This document shows positions 1 to 8,551 of a stretch of DNA of 64,000 bases, in pieces; within the stretch, counting starts at the first letter, position 1; each line of letters starts with the position of its first letter. The translations under genes were made by a program, and so were the position numbers. Source of the stretch: Macrococcus brunensis (GTDB taxonomy: Bacteria; Bacillota; Bacilli; Staphylococcales; Staphylococcaceae); the NCBI RefSeq assembly GCF_004359615.1, contig NZ_SCWA01000006.1:1-64000 (forward strand), read 5' to 3'. The notes beneath the pieces were generated by a model, which was not told the origin of the DNA, made no database searches, and saw nothing but the letters and a program-made list of their open reading frames with translations.

Positions 1-132
1 GATCCATTTCCCTAATGCCGAAGGCGTCAGGTCATACTCACGTACAATTTCATTTCTAGGTTTACCATTCTCATAAAGTTTGACCATCTGTAATTTGAAT
101 TCTGGACTGAAACTTCTTCTTTCACGTAACAT
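1..132 (-). CDS. IS3-family transposase OrfA, N-terminal part (runs off the window)
   Basis: The first 44 codons of a small helix-turn-helix protein are visible, from ATG at 132 to the window edge. It starts MLRERRSFSPEFKLQ and continues with a VREYDLTPSALGKW stretch. This is the usual N-terminus of the OrfA subunit of IS3-family (IS150-like) transposases, in which the HTH binds the element's ends and OrfA is joined to OrfB by a programmed frameshift. The rest of OrfA and OrfB lie outside the window, so activity cannot be judged. It is transcribed away from the neighbouring IS1182 remnant. Confidence 0.8.
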   Translation of the reverse strand, partial: MLRERRSFSPEFKLQMVKLYENGKPRNEIVREYDLTPSALGKWI

Positions 133-203
133 AAATAAATCGCCTACTTTCTTAGATTAACAATATCTATTCACATAGAAATTGTCCAACTAAGTGTAGA
201 CGA
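1..203 (-). mobile_element. End of an IS3-family insertion sequence
   Basis: Upstream of orfA the minus strand has about 70 non-coding bases. They end near 200-203 with GTCTACACTTAGTTGGACA, which I take as the left terminal inverted repeat. Directly beyond it the coding remnant of a different (IS1182-type) transposase begins, so this element appears to be inserted next to or into that older element. The exact terminus and any target-site duplication cannot be fixed because the other end is outside the window. Confidence 0.5.
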
Positions 204-868
204 TTCAGAAGTAAAAGATATATTACCCAGATATCTAGCAGTTGATGCTGGATATAAGACTCCGCATAACGCTAAATACCTGCTGGAAAGATTTATTTTC
301 CAGCCATGCCATACAAACGTCCTTTAGGTCCGAAGGACTTAATAAATAAAACCGAGTTTATATATGATGAAGCTTATGATGCATATCTATGTCCAAATAA
401 CCAGCTGTTGGAATATAAAAGGACTGATAGTGACGGCTACCGATTATATATGTCTGATTCCAGCGTGTGCAAAAACTGTCCGTTGCTTAGTGTATGTACA
501 AAGAGTCAGACCCAAACAAAAATGGTAACAAGACATATCTGGCAGGATGAACTTGATATTGTCGAAGACCTCGTTTTGTTGATACGATAAAAGATAAATA
601 TCGTCTCAGAAGTCAGACGATAGAAAGAAGGTTCGCAGACGCGAAAGAACAGCTTGGACTCCGTTGGACTCGATTCAGAGGAATCAAAAAAGTCACGATG
701 GAGACCACGCTTATTTTTGCCTGTATGAATTTAAAGAAAATGGCGAACTTCTTGGTGCCTGACCATGAAGGAACCCGCTATAAATACACCGATAAATCAT
801 TATTTATTATTTTTCGAAGAAAAAGAAAAGACAAACCCATTTTGAAAATGAGTTTGTCTACAGTCTGA
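202..868 (+). pseudogene. IS1182-family transposase remnant, frameshifted
   Basis: Three reading frames together give the C-terminal part of an IS1182-type DDE transposase. Frame one (202-305) encodes AVDAGYKTPHNAKYLLE, the DAGY catalytic neighbourhood. Frame two (306-590) begins MPYKRPLG and has the cysteine cluster VCKNCPLLSVC. Frame three (572-868) encodes TIERRFADAKEQLGLR and ends in LIFACMNLKKMANF, the usual C-terminus. Frame changes near 300 and 572 and the missing 5' half make it a dead copy. The open frame at 306-590 is only its middle piece, not a separate gene. It lies between an IS3 end and rpmG. Confidence 0.85.
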
Positions 869-890
869 ACAGACACAAAAGTGTCTGCTC

Positions 891-1040
891 TTATTTTGTT
901 TCTCTGTGTAAAGTTTTTTTGTTATCACGTGAACAGAATTTGTTCATTTCGATACGCTCTGGGTTATTTCGTTTATTTTTCTTAGTGATGTAGTTTCTTT
1001 CACCACATTCTGTACATGCTAAAGTTACATTAACGCGCAT
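891..1040 (-). CDS. rpmG: 50S ribosomal protein L33
   Basis: A 49-residue protein beginning [19 protein letters not shown] and ending TLHRETK, matching bacterial L33, a small basic protein of the large subunit near the E site. The first zinc-knuckle pair (CTEC) is present. The second is only partly kept (CSRD in place of CxxC), which I recall also for a staphylococcal L33 copy. ATG at 1040 has a strong AAGGAGGGA site 4-12 bases upstream. In staphylococci rpmG lies next to pbp3; here the pst operon separates them. The IS remnant begins just downstream of its stop. Confidence 0.93.
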   Translation of the reverse strand: MRVNVTLACTECGERNYITKKNKRNNPERIEMNKFCSRDNKKTLHRETK

Positions 1041-1111
1041 ATTATTCCCTCCTTACTCTTTGTTACATACGACCTTTTTATAATAACACCTATTAATTCA
1101 ATTTTCCAGTG

Positions 1112-1753
1112 TTATTTTTCGTATTGATCGAATTGTTCACCAGTAATGAAGTAATAAACATTTTCGGCTATGTTAGTAATATGATCTCCTATACGTTCAA
1201 GATGACGACCGGCTAATTGAGCTTGACCTGCCACAAATGGATCATTGTCAATTAAGTAGGTGGTATTCACAATTTCTTTATAAAGATCATTAATATCTGA
1301 ATCCCTCTCAATGATTTCTTTTGTTAAACTGACATCTTTACTTCTATAGGCATTTTCAAGGTCAACCAGCATCAGCATGCTCAGTTTACCCATCGTTTTC
1401 AAACGCGCAAGAATGTATTCATCTTCAAACTTAACACGTGTTCTGATTTTAGCGATACTACTGGCATTGTCTGCAATCCGCTCTAATTCAGAAGCAATTT
1501 TTATACTCGCCATAATTACTCTTAAATCAGTGGCAATAGGTTGCTGTTTTGTAATCAAGCTTATCACCTGATCATTGACATCGTGCTCAATCGCATTGAT
1601 TTCCTGATCATGTGCGATAATCATTCTTGCAGCTTCAAGGTTATCATTACCTAAAACATCCATTGAATTACTGATAGAATGATAAGCTTCCTTTGCAAGC
1701 ATATGCACTGTTTCTGTCAAATGATTCAGAGCTTCTTCGTATAACTCGCGCAT
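1112..1753 (-). CDS. phoU: Phosphate transport/signalling regulator PhoU
   Basis: A 213-residue all-helical protein with two PhoU repeats. Each carries an acidic metal-binding helix, around AHDQEINAIEHD and ERDSDINDLYKE. PhoU links Pst transporter activity to the PhoR-PhoP kinase system and damps phosphate uptake when phosphate is plentiful. I place the start at the ATG of MRELYEEAL: GGGAG lies 11 bases upstream and the ATG follows the pstB stop by one base (TGATATG). The longer frame reaching to 1849 would run inside pstB. It is the last gene of the pstSCAB-phoU operon. B. subtilis lacks phoU in its pst operon, so this is a difference. Confidence 0.92.
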   Translation of the reverse strand: MRELYEEALNHLTETVHMLAKEAYHSISNSMDVLGNDNLEAARMIIAHDQEINAIEHDVNDQVISLITKQQPIATDLRVIMASIKIASELERIADNASSIAKIRTRVKFEDEYILARLKTMGKLSMLMLVDLENAYRSKDVSLTKEIIERDSDINDLYKEIVNTTYLIDNDPFVAGQAQLAGRHLERIGDHITNIAENVYYFITGEQFDQYEK

Positions 1754-1754
1754 A

Positions 1755-2615
1755 TCAACCAAATCTCCCAGAAATATATCGTTCTGTCTGTTCATCAGCA
1801 GGGTTTGAGAAGATTTTATCCGTTGTATCAAACTCATTGACATAACCATTTAAGAAGAAGGCAGTTTTATCAGAAATACGAGCCGCTTGCTGCATATTAT
1901 GCGTAACAATGATGATTGAATACTGATGTTTGATTTCTTGAACCAGTTCTTCAACCTTGAGCGTTGAGATTGGGTCAAGAGCTGAAGTAGGCTCATCCAT
2001 CAGGATTACATCTGGTTCAATCGCTAAACAACGTGCGATACAGATACGTTGTTGCTGTCCCCCTGATAAACCGTAAGCATTCTGAGTCAGACGATCTTTG
2101 GTTTCATCCCAGATCGCTGCGCCACGCAATGATTTCTCAACGATTTCATCAAGAATCTTTTTATCTGTAATACCATGAATTCTCGGTCCATAAGTAATGT
2201 TATCATAAATCGATTTTGGGAATGGGTTAGGTTTTTGAAAGACCATCCCTACACGTGTTCTCAGCTTTTCTACTTTATAGTTCTTATCAAAGATATTGTC
2301 ACCACGGTAAAGAATTTCACCTGAAGTTTTAACACTAGGAATCAGTTCAATCATACGATTAAGCGTCTTAATGTAAGTTGATTTACCGCAACCTGACGGC
2401 CCGATAATAGCTGTTACTTCATTTTCCATAATATCCAGGTTAATATTCTGAAGGGCATGATGATCTCCGTACCATAAATCTAAATTGTTCGTTTGATAAA
2501 CGATATTCTTTTGTGCAGGTTGATTGCCTGACTGATCATATGTAGTAACTGCTGTTGAAGCAGCTGGTGCAGTGACGACGATTTTTTCATTAGTCTTCAA
2601 TGTTTCTGGCGTCAT
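1755..2615 (-). CDS. pstB: Phosphate ABC transporter ATP-binding protein PstB
   Basis: A 286-residue ABC ATPase that powers high-affinity phosphate import through PstA/PstC at the inner face of the membrane. Walker [10 protein letters not shown] is at about 72-80, the signature LSGGQQQR at about 183-190, and Walker B VILMDEP follows, then a switch histidine in VTHNMQQA. About 40 extra N-terminal residues rich in Ala/Thr precede the ABC core, as in other Firmicute PstB proteins. AGGAG lies just upstream of the ATG. It is 21 bases downstream of pstA and abuts phoU. Confidence 0.95.
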   Translation of the reverse strand: MTPETLKTNEKIVVTAPAASTAVTTYDQSGNQPAQKNIVYQTNNLDLWYGDHHALQNINLDIMENEVTAIIGPSGCGKSTYIKTLNRMIELIPSVKTSGEILYRGDNIFDKNYKVEKLRTRVGMVFQKPNPFPKSIYDNITYGPRIHGITDKKILDEIVEKSLRGAAIWDETKDRLTQNAYGLSGGQQQRICIARCLAIEPDVILMDEPTSALDPISTLKVEELVQEIKHQYSIIIVTHNMQQAARISDKTAFFLNGYVNEFDTTDKIFSNPADEQTERYISGRFG

Positions 2616-2636
2616 ATTAACGCTCCTCTCAAAGGA

Positions 2637-3530
2637 TTAGTATTTTTTCTGATATTTATTACGAATATAGATAGCGATTGAGTTCATCGCGATTAAGATA
2701 ATTAATAAAACAATAATGCCTGCAGAAGATAAGTTCTGGAATTCTGCTTTAGGTAATTTAGCCCAAGTATATATCTGCATCGGCAAAGCCTGGAAACGGT
2801 CCATTATACCGTCAGGTGTCTTAAGGAAAATAGTTGGGATACCGATTACTACAAGGGGTGCTGTTTCGCCTAGTGCACGAGATAGCGCAAGAATCGTTCC
2901 TGTCAGGATACCCGGAATAGATGCAGGAAGGACAACATTAGTGATAGTCTGCCATTTTGTTCCGCCTAAACCAAGACTTGCTTCACGAATCGCTCCGGGT
3001 ACTGCTCTGATAGCTTCCTGACTTGATACGATAATAACAGGCAGAATCATTAATGACATCGTTAAAGCAGCTGCTAATACTGATTTACCTAATGATAAGC
3101 TTTCAATACCTGCGCCACGTACGAATAAAGTTAATCCTAATAAACCAAAGACAACTGATGGAACACCGGCAAGGTTTGAAATATTGATGCGGATAAAACG
3201 AGTAAACCAGTTATCTTTTGAATATTCCTCCATATAGATAGCTGTCCCAACACCTAAAATAACTGAGATGGGCGCAATCGTCATCATTAACCATAAAGTC
3301 CCGATTAAGGCACCTTTAATACCCGCTTTAGCTGGTGTAGAAGAAGAGAAGTTCTGGAAAAATGCAGGCGTTAAATATCCTGCTCCCTTACGCAGTATAT
3401 CAAATAACAGAATGGCGAGTACAACTAAACCAATTAATGTACATATTAGAAAGATAAACTTAACGATATTATTTTTAGTAAGTCTTCCAGAGAGTTTGCC
3501 ATCTACTTTCTGCTGATCTATTAATTGCAT
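2637..3530 (-). CDS. pstA: Phosphate ABC transporter permease PstA
   Basis: A 297-residue integral membrane protein with about six hydrophobic segments and the cytoplasmic EAA-type loop (REASLGLGGTKWQTI, mid-protein) that contacts PstB. With PstC it forms the channel for phosphate released by the PstS lipoprotein. Its start follows the pstC stop by one base, so the two are translationally linked. Length and motif match the family. Confidence 0.94.
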   Translation of the reverse strand: MQLIDQQKVDGKLSGRLTKNNIVKFIFLICTLIGLVVLAILLFDILRKGAGYLTPAFFQNFSSSTPAKAGIKGALIGTLWLMMTIAPISVILGVGTAIYMEEYSKDNWFTRFIRINISNLAGVPSVVFGLLGLTLFVRGAGIESLSLGKSVLAAALTMSLMILPVIIVSSQEAIRAVPGAIREASLGLGGTKWQTITNVVLPASIPGILTGTILALSRALGETAPLVVIGIPTIFLKTPDGIMDRFQALPMQIYTWAKLPKAEFQNLSSAGIIVLLIILIAMNSIAIYIRNKYQKKY

Positions 3531-3531
3531 C

Positions 3532-4461
3532 TTAATACTCCTCTCTGAATCGGTTCGTTACCCATTGAGAAATAAAGTTCATCACAAGAGTAAATAAGAA
3601 TAAAGTAAAACCGACTGCATAAATACTATAGTAGATATCTGTTCCGAATGTTGCATCACCTGTTGCAACCTGCACAATGAACCCTGTCATTGTCTGAATA
3701 GATCCTGTTAAGCTCCATGACGAGTCAGGTGAGCTACCTGCTGCCAGCGAAACAATCATCGTCTCACCAATTGCACGTGAAATAGATAATACGATTGAAG
3801 CCAGGATACCTGATAATGCTGCTGGGAATACTACTTTAAGCGCGACTTCCAGTTTAGTTGAACCTAAACCAAGCGCACCTTCACGAATTGCCTGTGGTAC
3901 AGCACTCATCGCATCCTCACTTAAACTAGCGATCATCGGGATAATCATAACACCGATGACAAGTCCAGGACTGATTGAGTTGAAACTGCCTAAGTCAGGC
4001 CAGATAGAACGTAGAATAGGTGTAACGAATGTTAATGCAAAGAAACCATATACGATTGTAGGAATACCCGCTAAAATCTCAAGAATTGGTTTGATGATTC
4101 TTCTTGCTGTATCACTAGCATACTCACTTAAGTAAAGTGCAGCGCCAAGTCCGACCGGTACTGCAAAAAGAGTAGCGATAAAAGTAACTTTAAGCGTCCC
4201 TAAAATCAATGCCCAGATTCCATATTTCGGATCACTACTGAAAGCATTCCAGTCTTTTTCTGTCAAGAATTCCATTAGAGGAATTCGGGAGAAGAATGTG
4301 ATAGTTTCAGTAAGCAGAGTAACCAATATACCGATTGTTGTTAAAACTGAAACAGATGCGATCAGTAACAGAATAAACGGAACCATTTTTTCAATGAATG
4401 CTTTTGATCCCTTTCCCTTATTCTGTTCAATCATCTGTTGAACTGAAAGTTTTTCTCTCAT
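3532..4461 (-). CDS. pstC: Phosphate ABC transporter permease PstC
   Basis: A 309-residue permease, homologous to and partner of PstA. It has a cytoplasmic N-terminal tail, about six membrane segments and the EAA loop (REGALGLGSTKLEVA). AAGGAG lies 12-17 bases before the ATG. A hairpin terminator sits between pstS and this gene, so the permease/ATPase genes are expected at lower levels than the binding protein. Confidence 0.94.
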   Translation of the reverse strand: MREKLSVQQMIEQNKGKGSKAFIEKMVPFILLLIASVSVLTTIGILVTLLTETITFFSRIPLMEFLTEKDWNAFSSDPKYGIWALILGTLKVTFIATLFAVPVGLGAALYLSEYASDTARRIIKPILEILAGIPTIVYGFFALTFVTPILRSIWPDLGSFNSISPGLVIGVMIIPMIASLSEDAMSAVPQAIREGALGLGSTKLEVALKVVFPAALSGILASIVLSISRAIGETMIVSLAAGSSPDSSWSLTGSIQTMTGFIVQVATGDATFGTDIYYSIYAVGFTLFLFTLVMNFISQWVTNRFREEY

Positions 4462-4480
4462 AGTTTTTTACTCCTTAATT

Positions 4481-4511
4481 TTAAAAAAAGGAGCGAACGA
4501 GGTTCGCCCCT
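4481..4511 (-). terminator. Hairpin between pstS and pstC (partial terminator)
   Basis: On the minus strand GGGGCGAAC-CTC-GTTCGCTCC is followed by seven T. The position, between the binding-protein gene and the permease genes, fits a leaky terminator or mRNA-stabilising hairpin that raises the PstS to PstCAB ratio. Confidence 0.75.
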
Positions 4512-4530
4512 AAAAAATTTTTTGTTAAAA

Positions 4531-5518
4531 TTATTTTACTTCGTCTAATTTTTTAAGGTCTGCTTCGTAGTCTTTGTCTTCAAGTGCTACGTAACCTGAA
4601 TCAGTAGATGCTTGACCCGCTTTTTCAAGAGTGAACTTCATGAATTCTTTGAATGCTTCGTTGTTTTTAAGTGATTCGTTTTTAGCATAGATGAATAATG
4701 GACGGCTAAGAGCGTATGAACCGTCTTTAACTGTTTCTTCAGTTGCTTCAACTGGTTCTTTTTCATCTTTACCTTGAATTTTAACAGCTTTTAAGCTGTC
4801 TTTGTTTTCTTGGTAGAAGTTGTAACCAAAGAATCCGATACCATTTTTGTTATCTTTAACTGAAGATACGATAACGTTTGTGTCAGCGTTTTTCTCAGCT
4901 TTGATATCAGCTTTGTCTAATACTTCTTCACTGAAGAAGTCATAAGTACCGTGTGATTGGTCTGGAGAGAATGCTTTGATTTCTTCAGCTGGGAAATCTG
5001 CACGAACATCTTTCCAAGTTTTAGCTTCACCCGAATAGATTTTTTTCAGTTCGTCAAAAGTTAAGTAGTCAACGAAATCGTTGTCTTTGTTAACTGCTAC
5101 TGTTAAACCGTCGTTAGCGATTTTGAACTCAGTGTAATCGATTTTTTTGTCTTTTAATGCTTTTTTCTCTTCGTCTTTGATATCACGAGAAGCGTTAGAG
5201 AAATCAGTTTCGCCAGCGATGAATTTCTCGAATCCGCCACCAGTACCTGAAGTACCAACAGAAACTGTTACATCTGGATATTGTGTATTAAATTCTTCAT
5301 TAATTTTTTCAACGATTGGAGCAACTGTTGTAGAACCGTCACCTTTTACTTCGCCTTTAAGATCTTTAGTTGCTGTATCAGCTGATTCAGTTGACTCAGT
5401 TGATTTAGCATCTTTGCTGCCAGTGTCTTCAGACTTTTCAGCTGCGCCGCCACAAGCTCCTAAGAATAATGCAGTACCTAATACAGTAGTAGAACCTACT
5501 AATTGCCATTTTTTTCAT
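4531..5518 (-). CDS. pstS: Phosphate-binding lipoprotein PstS, with a one-base frameshift at codon 3-4
   Basis: High-affinity phosphate-binding lipoprotein, first gene of the pst operon. From base 5508 downward an uninterrupted frame encodes a lipoprotein signal with lipobox LGAC (Cys about 22), a Thr/Ser/Asp-rich linker, and the phosphate-binding loops [10 protein letters not shown] and [12 protein letters not shown], ending KKLDEVK. The only plausible start, ATG at 5518-5516 with GGGAGG 10 bases upstream, is followed by seven A (5515-5509), which puts the ATG in the wrong frame. Six A would give [10 protein letters not shown] and a 328-residue protein. The coding frame runs into TGA just upstream and has no ATG, GTG or TTG nearby. 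It may be a real frameshift, a switchable tract or a sequencing error; the rest of the gene shows no decay. Confidence 0.85.
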
Positions 5519-5591
5519 TTCTAAGTTTCCTCCCAAATGTAGACAGAAAATATTTTTTGTTTTTTTATTACAACTTAACTCTACAATAGCT

Positions 5592-5630
5592 TTATTAATT
5601 AAAGATGAATCTATTGTAAAGATTATGTAA
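5592..5630 (-). promoter_or_regulatory. Candidate PhoP-binding repeats upstream of pstS
   Basis: On the minus strand TTACAT (5630-5625) and TTACAA (5619-5614) are spaced exactly 11 bases. Weaker TCATCT and TAATAA copies follow at the next two 11-base steps. PhoP sites in Bacillus are tandem TTAACA-like hexamers with this period. The site is 75-110 bases before the pstS start. This is a pattern match by eye. Confidence 0.45.
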
Positions 5631-5671
5631 ATAAAAAAGGTAACCCAAATATGATTCTGGATTACCTTTAC
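5631..5671 (-). terminator. Terminator of pbp3
   Basis: On the minus strand AAAGGTAATCCA and TTGGGTTACCTTTTTTA form a stem with a T-rich tail, 10 bases after the pbp3 stop. It separates pbp3 from the pst promoter region. Confidence 0.8.
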
Positions 5672-5680
5672 TATAATTGT

Positions 5681-7717
5681 TTACTTTTTCGTTGAGAAAT
5701 AGCTATTTATTATATCTCTACCCAAATCTCCGCCTGGTAACCATGGCGGTGGCACCGGCTGGTTGGAATAGATGATTGAAAATGAGATTTCTGGTTTGTC
5801 TTCTGGTGCATAGCCGATATAAGTTGCATTTACTCTAGGTTCTCCGTTCTGGAATACCTCAGCAGTTCCTGTTTTACCGGCTGATTTAACAGTTGTATTG
5901 TGAAAGCTATTATACCCTGTTCCTTCTATTTGGTTGAAAACCATATCAAAGCCAGATTTCACCTGTCTCATTTCAGTAGGTGTACTATTGATTTTATTGA
6001 GTACTTTACCGTTCACCACTTCTTTGACAGGCCCAAGGGTCTCTGTTTTAGAAGGTGTTCGGATTTCTTTTACGACGTGTGGCGAAATCCGGCTGCCATC
6101 ATTTGCAATCGTCGAAATATATTGGGATAGCTGAAGTGGTGTATAGGTATCATACTGTCCGATCGCTAAATCCAGATAATTACCGGCATTGTCTGTCAGT
6201 TTACCAGATTGACCGACTACTTCATTCGGCAGATCAATGCCTGTTTTTACTCCCAGACCAAATTGATTCATACCTGTTCTTAGAATACGTCCTGCTTCTG
6301 AGATATCTTTAGGTAACGACATGCCTTGTGAATAATTCATACCAGCAATTTTAAGTGCTGTTTTAAACATATAGACGTTTGATGAATGCATCAATGCTTC
6401 TTTATCATTGATTGTTATCTTACCATCCTGGTTGAAGTATGAACGCTTCGTCATTCCACCTGCAAAAGACATTGGTTCATCCACCATTTCTTCGCCTGGC
6501 TTAATGGCATTCTGATGATAACCTGTCAGCAAAGTAGCCCCTTTTACGGAAGAGCCTACTGCATATTGAGAAGTAAATGTGCCATAATGATAATCTGAGA
6601 TTCTGCCGTTCAGCTCTATTTGCCGTCCTGCTAGCGCAAGCACATCCCCATTATTCGGATCCTGTACGACTACCAGTACTTTATCCATTGTTTTAGCACC
6701 TTCAGAGCGCAAAATAGCAATATGCTTATCAATCATTTTTTCAATTTTCTGCTGAAGCTCTATATCAATTGAGAGAACTAAGTCGTTTCCTCTGGATCCC
6801 GGATCAATTATCTCTGAACTTGTGATCTGCCCCGACTTATCAGTCACATAGCGCATTTTTTTCTTTTGACCGCGAAGCACATCTTCATATTCATATTCCA
6901 GATAACTTTGTCCCACACGATCATTTCGGGCATAGCCTCGCGCTAAATAATAATCGATGTTATCTTTTGGCAGACCTTCTTCTTTTGATGTCACTTTACC
7001 AAACAATGTTTTCAGAGTATTACCATATAAATATTTACGATCCCAGTCCATCGTTGTATTAATGCCTGGTAACTTGGCAAGATTTTGTGAAACGAGTGCA
7101 TATTCCTTTTCAGTTACATGCTCATTTTTGATCGTCTGAGGGGTTAACTGACTACCGGCAGACATCTCCCGGTAAATGGCTGCGATTTCAAGTTCTTTCT
7201 TAGAGAGCTTTACGCGCGGTGCAATCTTTTTATATAAAATATCATCATACTGCTGCTGTGTGATCATGTCATTTTGAAACTGTTCTGATTCTTTAGTCAT
7301 TAATTTTTCAACGACTTCCGGATGTGTCTGAATAAAATAAGTTTCTTTATCCATATCAGTCAGTTTATCAGTCGGCATATTGATAATCTTAGACAATTTC
7401 TTTGCTGTATCTAGAAGTTCATATGTTGTCGTCATTCTGCCGCGTGTATAGGTGATAGATTTTTTCGCCGTATTATCAACTAAAAGTTTACCGTTCCGGT
7501 CATAAATACGTCCTCTTGGTACCGATTCATTGATAACGATATTCTCATTACTCGCTACTGCTTTCTTATAATCCTCACTTTTGACTATCTGTAAATATCC
7601 CAGTCTGAGGATCAGCAGTGTCATGAGTGTCATCACTGCAATAAAAAGCACATTCAGACGACGCTGTGTTGTCCGCTTCTGTCTGAGCTCATTTGATTCC
7701 TTTTTCAATCTTCTCAA
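5681..7717 (-). CDS. pbp3: Class B penicillin-binding protein (transpeptidase), staphylococcal PBP3 type
   Basis: A 678-residue membrane-anchored DD-transpeptidase that cross-links peptidoglycan on the outer face of the membrane. A cytoplasmic basic tail is followed by a membrane segment at about 21-45, then a PBP dimer domain with the typical PRGRIYDRNG segment (about 67-76). The catalytic domain has SxxK as SSVK (Ser about 389), SxN as SSN (about 445-447) and KTG (about 615-617). Translation starts at TTG 7717; the purine-rich GGGGAT upstream is a modest ribosome site and no better start exists. The N-terminus aligns by eye with S. aureus PBP3. It is encoded directly downstream of sodA, as in staphylococci and Bacillus (pbpA). 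Confidence 0.93.
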   Translation of the reverse strand: MRRLKKESNELRQKRTTQRRLNVLFIAVMTLMTLLILRLGYLQIVKSEDYKKAVASNENIVINESVPRGRIYDRNGKLLVDNTAKKSITYTRGRMTTTYELLDTAKKLSKIINMPTDKLTDMDKETYFIQTHPEVVEKLMTKESEQFQNDMITQQQYDDILYKKIAPRVKLSKKELEIAAIYREMSAGSQLTPQTIKNEHVTEKEYALVSQNLAKLPGINTTMDWDRKYLYGNTLKTLFGKVTSKEEGLPKDNIDYYLARGYARNDRVGQSYLEYEYEDVLRGQKKKMRYVTDKSGQITSSEIIDPGSRGNDLVLSIDIELQQKIEKMIDKHIAILRSEGAKTMDKVLVVVQDPNNGDVLALAGRQIELNGRISDYHYGTFTSQYAVGSSVKGATLLTGYHQNAIKPGEEMVDEPMSFAGGMTKRSYFNQDGKITINDKEALMHSSNVYMFKTALKIAGMNYSQGMSLPKDISEAGRILRTGMNQFGLGVKTGIDLPNEVVGQSGKLTDNAGNYLDLAIGQYDTYTPLQLSQYISTIANDGSRISPHVVKEIRTPSKTETLGPVKEVVNGKVLNKINSTPTEMRQVKSGFDMVFNQIEGTGYNSFHNTTVKSAGKTGTAEVFQNGEPRVNATYIGYAPEDKPEISFSIIYSNQPVPPPWLPGGDLGRDIINSYFSTKK

Positions 7718-7786
7718 AATAAATCCCCGCTTCTCACTTTATCTTTTAATATTAAAACAAATAAGACGCGATTTCTATCTTTAGAC

Positions 7787-7811
7787 AAAAAAAGAGGCCG
7801 AAGCCTCTTCA
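7787..7811 (-). terminator. Terminator of sodA
   Basis: On the minus strand GAGGCTTCGGCCTC is followed by seven T, directly after the sodA stop. It should insulate sodA from pbp3. Confidence 0.88.
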
Positions 7812-7815
7812 TTTA

Positions 7816-8418
7816 TTATTTTGCAGCGTTATATAATTCGTTAACTTTATCCCAGTTGACTACATTCCAGAATGCTTTGATGTAGTCAGGACGTTTGTTC
7901 TGATAGTTTAAGTAGTATGCATGTTCCCATACATCTAAACCTAAGATAGGCGTTTTACCTTCTTTTAATGGGTTGTCCTGATTTGGTGTAGAAGTGATTT
8001 CAAGTTCACCGTTATTGACAACAAGCCAAGCCCAGCCAGAACCGAAACGTTTCGTTGCTGCTGTCGCAAATTCTTCCTGGAATTTCTCGAAAGAACCGAA
8101 TTTAGCATTGATTGCTTCTAAAACTTCACCTTTAGGTTCGCCACCTTCAGCTGATAACAGTTGCCAGAATAATGAGTGGTTATAGTGTCCGCCACCATTG
8201 TTTTGTACAGCTGTTTTCAGATCAGCTGGTAATGAATCGATGTTTTTGTTTAATTCTTCGATTGATTGATCAGCATATTCTGTACCTTCTACTGCTGCGT
8301 TTAAATTTGTTACGTATGTGTTGTGATGTTTCGTATGATGAATCTCCATTGTTTCTTTATCGATGTGTGGTTCTAATGCATCATATGCATATGGTAATTG
8401 TGGTAATTCAAAAGCCAT
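7816..8418 (-). CDS. sodA: Superoxide dismutase [Mn/Fe]
   Basis: A 200-residue cytosolic superoxide dismutase converting superoxide to peroxide and oxygen. The N-terminus [19 protein letters not shown], the metal-site stretches MEIHHTKHH and [13 protein letters not shown], and DVWEHAYY near the C-terminus (Asp and His ligands) are all present. [11 protein letters not shown] and FGSGWAWLV suit the Mn/Fe family; metal preference cannot be read from this. ATG 8418 is chosen because AGGAGG lies 9 bases upstream and the family starts MAFEL; the longer frame to 8457 is not supported. Confidence 0.96.
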   Translation of the reverse strand: MAFELPQLPYAYDALEPHIDKETMEIHHTKHHNTYVTNLNAAVEGTEYADQSIEELNKNIDSLPADLKTAVQNNGGGHYNHSLFWQLLSAEGGEPKGEVLEAINAKFGSFEKFQEEFATAATKRFGSGWAWLVVNNGELEITSTPNQDNPLKEGKTPILGLDVWEHAYYLNYQNKRPDYIKAFWNVVNWDKVNELYNAAK

Positions 8419-8452
8419 ATTATTCATCCTCCTCTGTATTAAGTACATATTT

Positions 8453-8481
8453 ATCATAGCAAGCTTTTATTTTCGGCTCAA
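8453..8481 (-). promoter_or_regulatory. Sigma-A promoter of sodA
   Basis: TTGAGC (8481-8476) and TATGAT (8458-8453) are separated by exactly 17 bases on the minus strand, about 30 bases before the sodA ribosome site. Confidence 0.65.
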
Positions 8482-8551
8482 CTACTTTGCTTGTAATAAT
8501 CAATAGCACATTTGCACGTTGTATGGTAAGTTTCAGATGGAGGAGATTCTA

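Noticed and set aside
306-590. A 94-codon open frame that could be called a small gene
   Set aside because: It is the middle piece of the frameshifted IS1182 transposase; conserved transposase sequence continues in other frames on both sides.
1041-1111. AATAACAC...GTGTTATT inverted repeat between phoU and rpmG as a terminator
   Set aside because: The loop is 19 bases long and no T-tract follows, so it is not a convincing terminator.
5147-5524. 125-codon plus-strand frame
   Set aside because: Antisense shadow of pstS, which was missed as a frame only because of the A7 frameshift.
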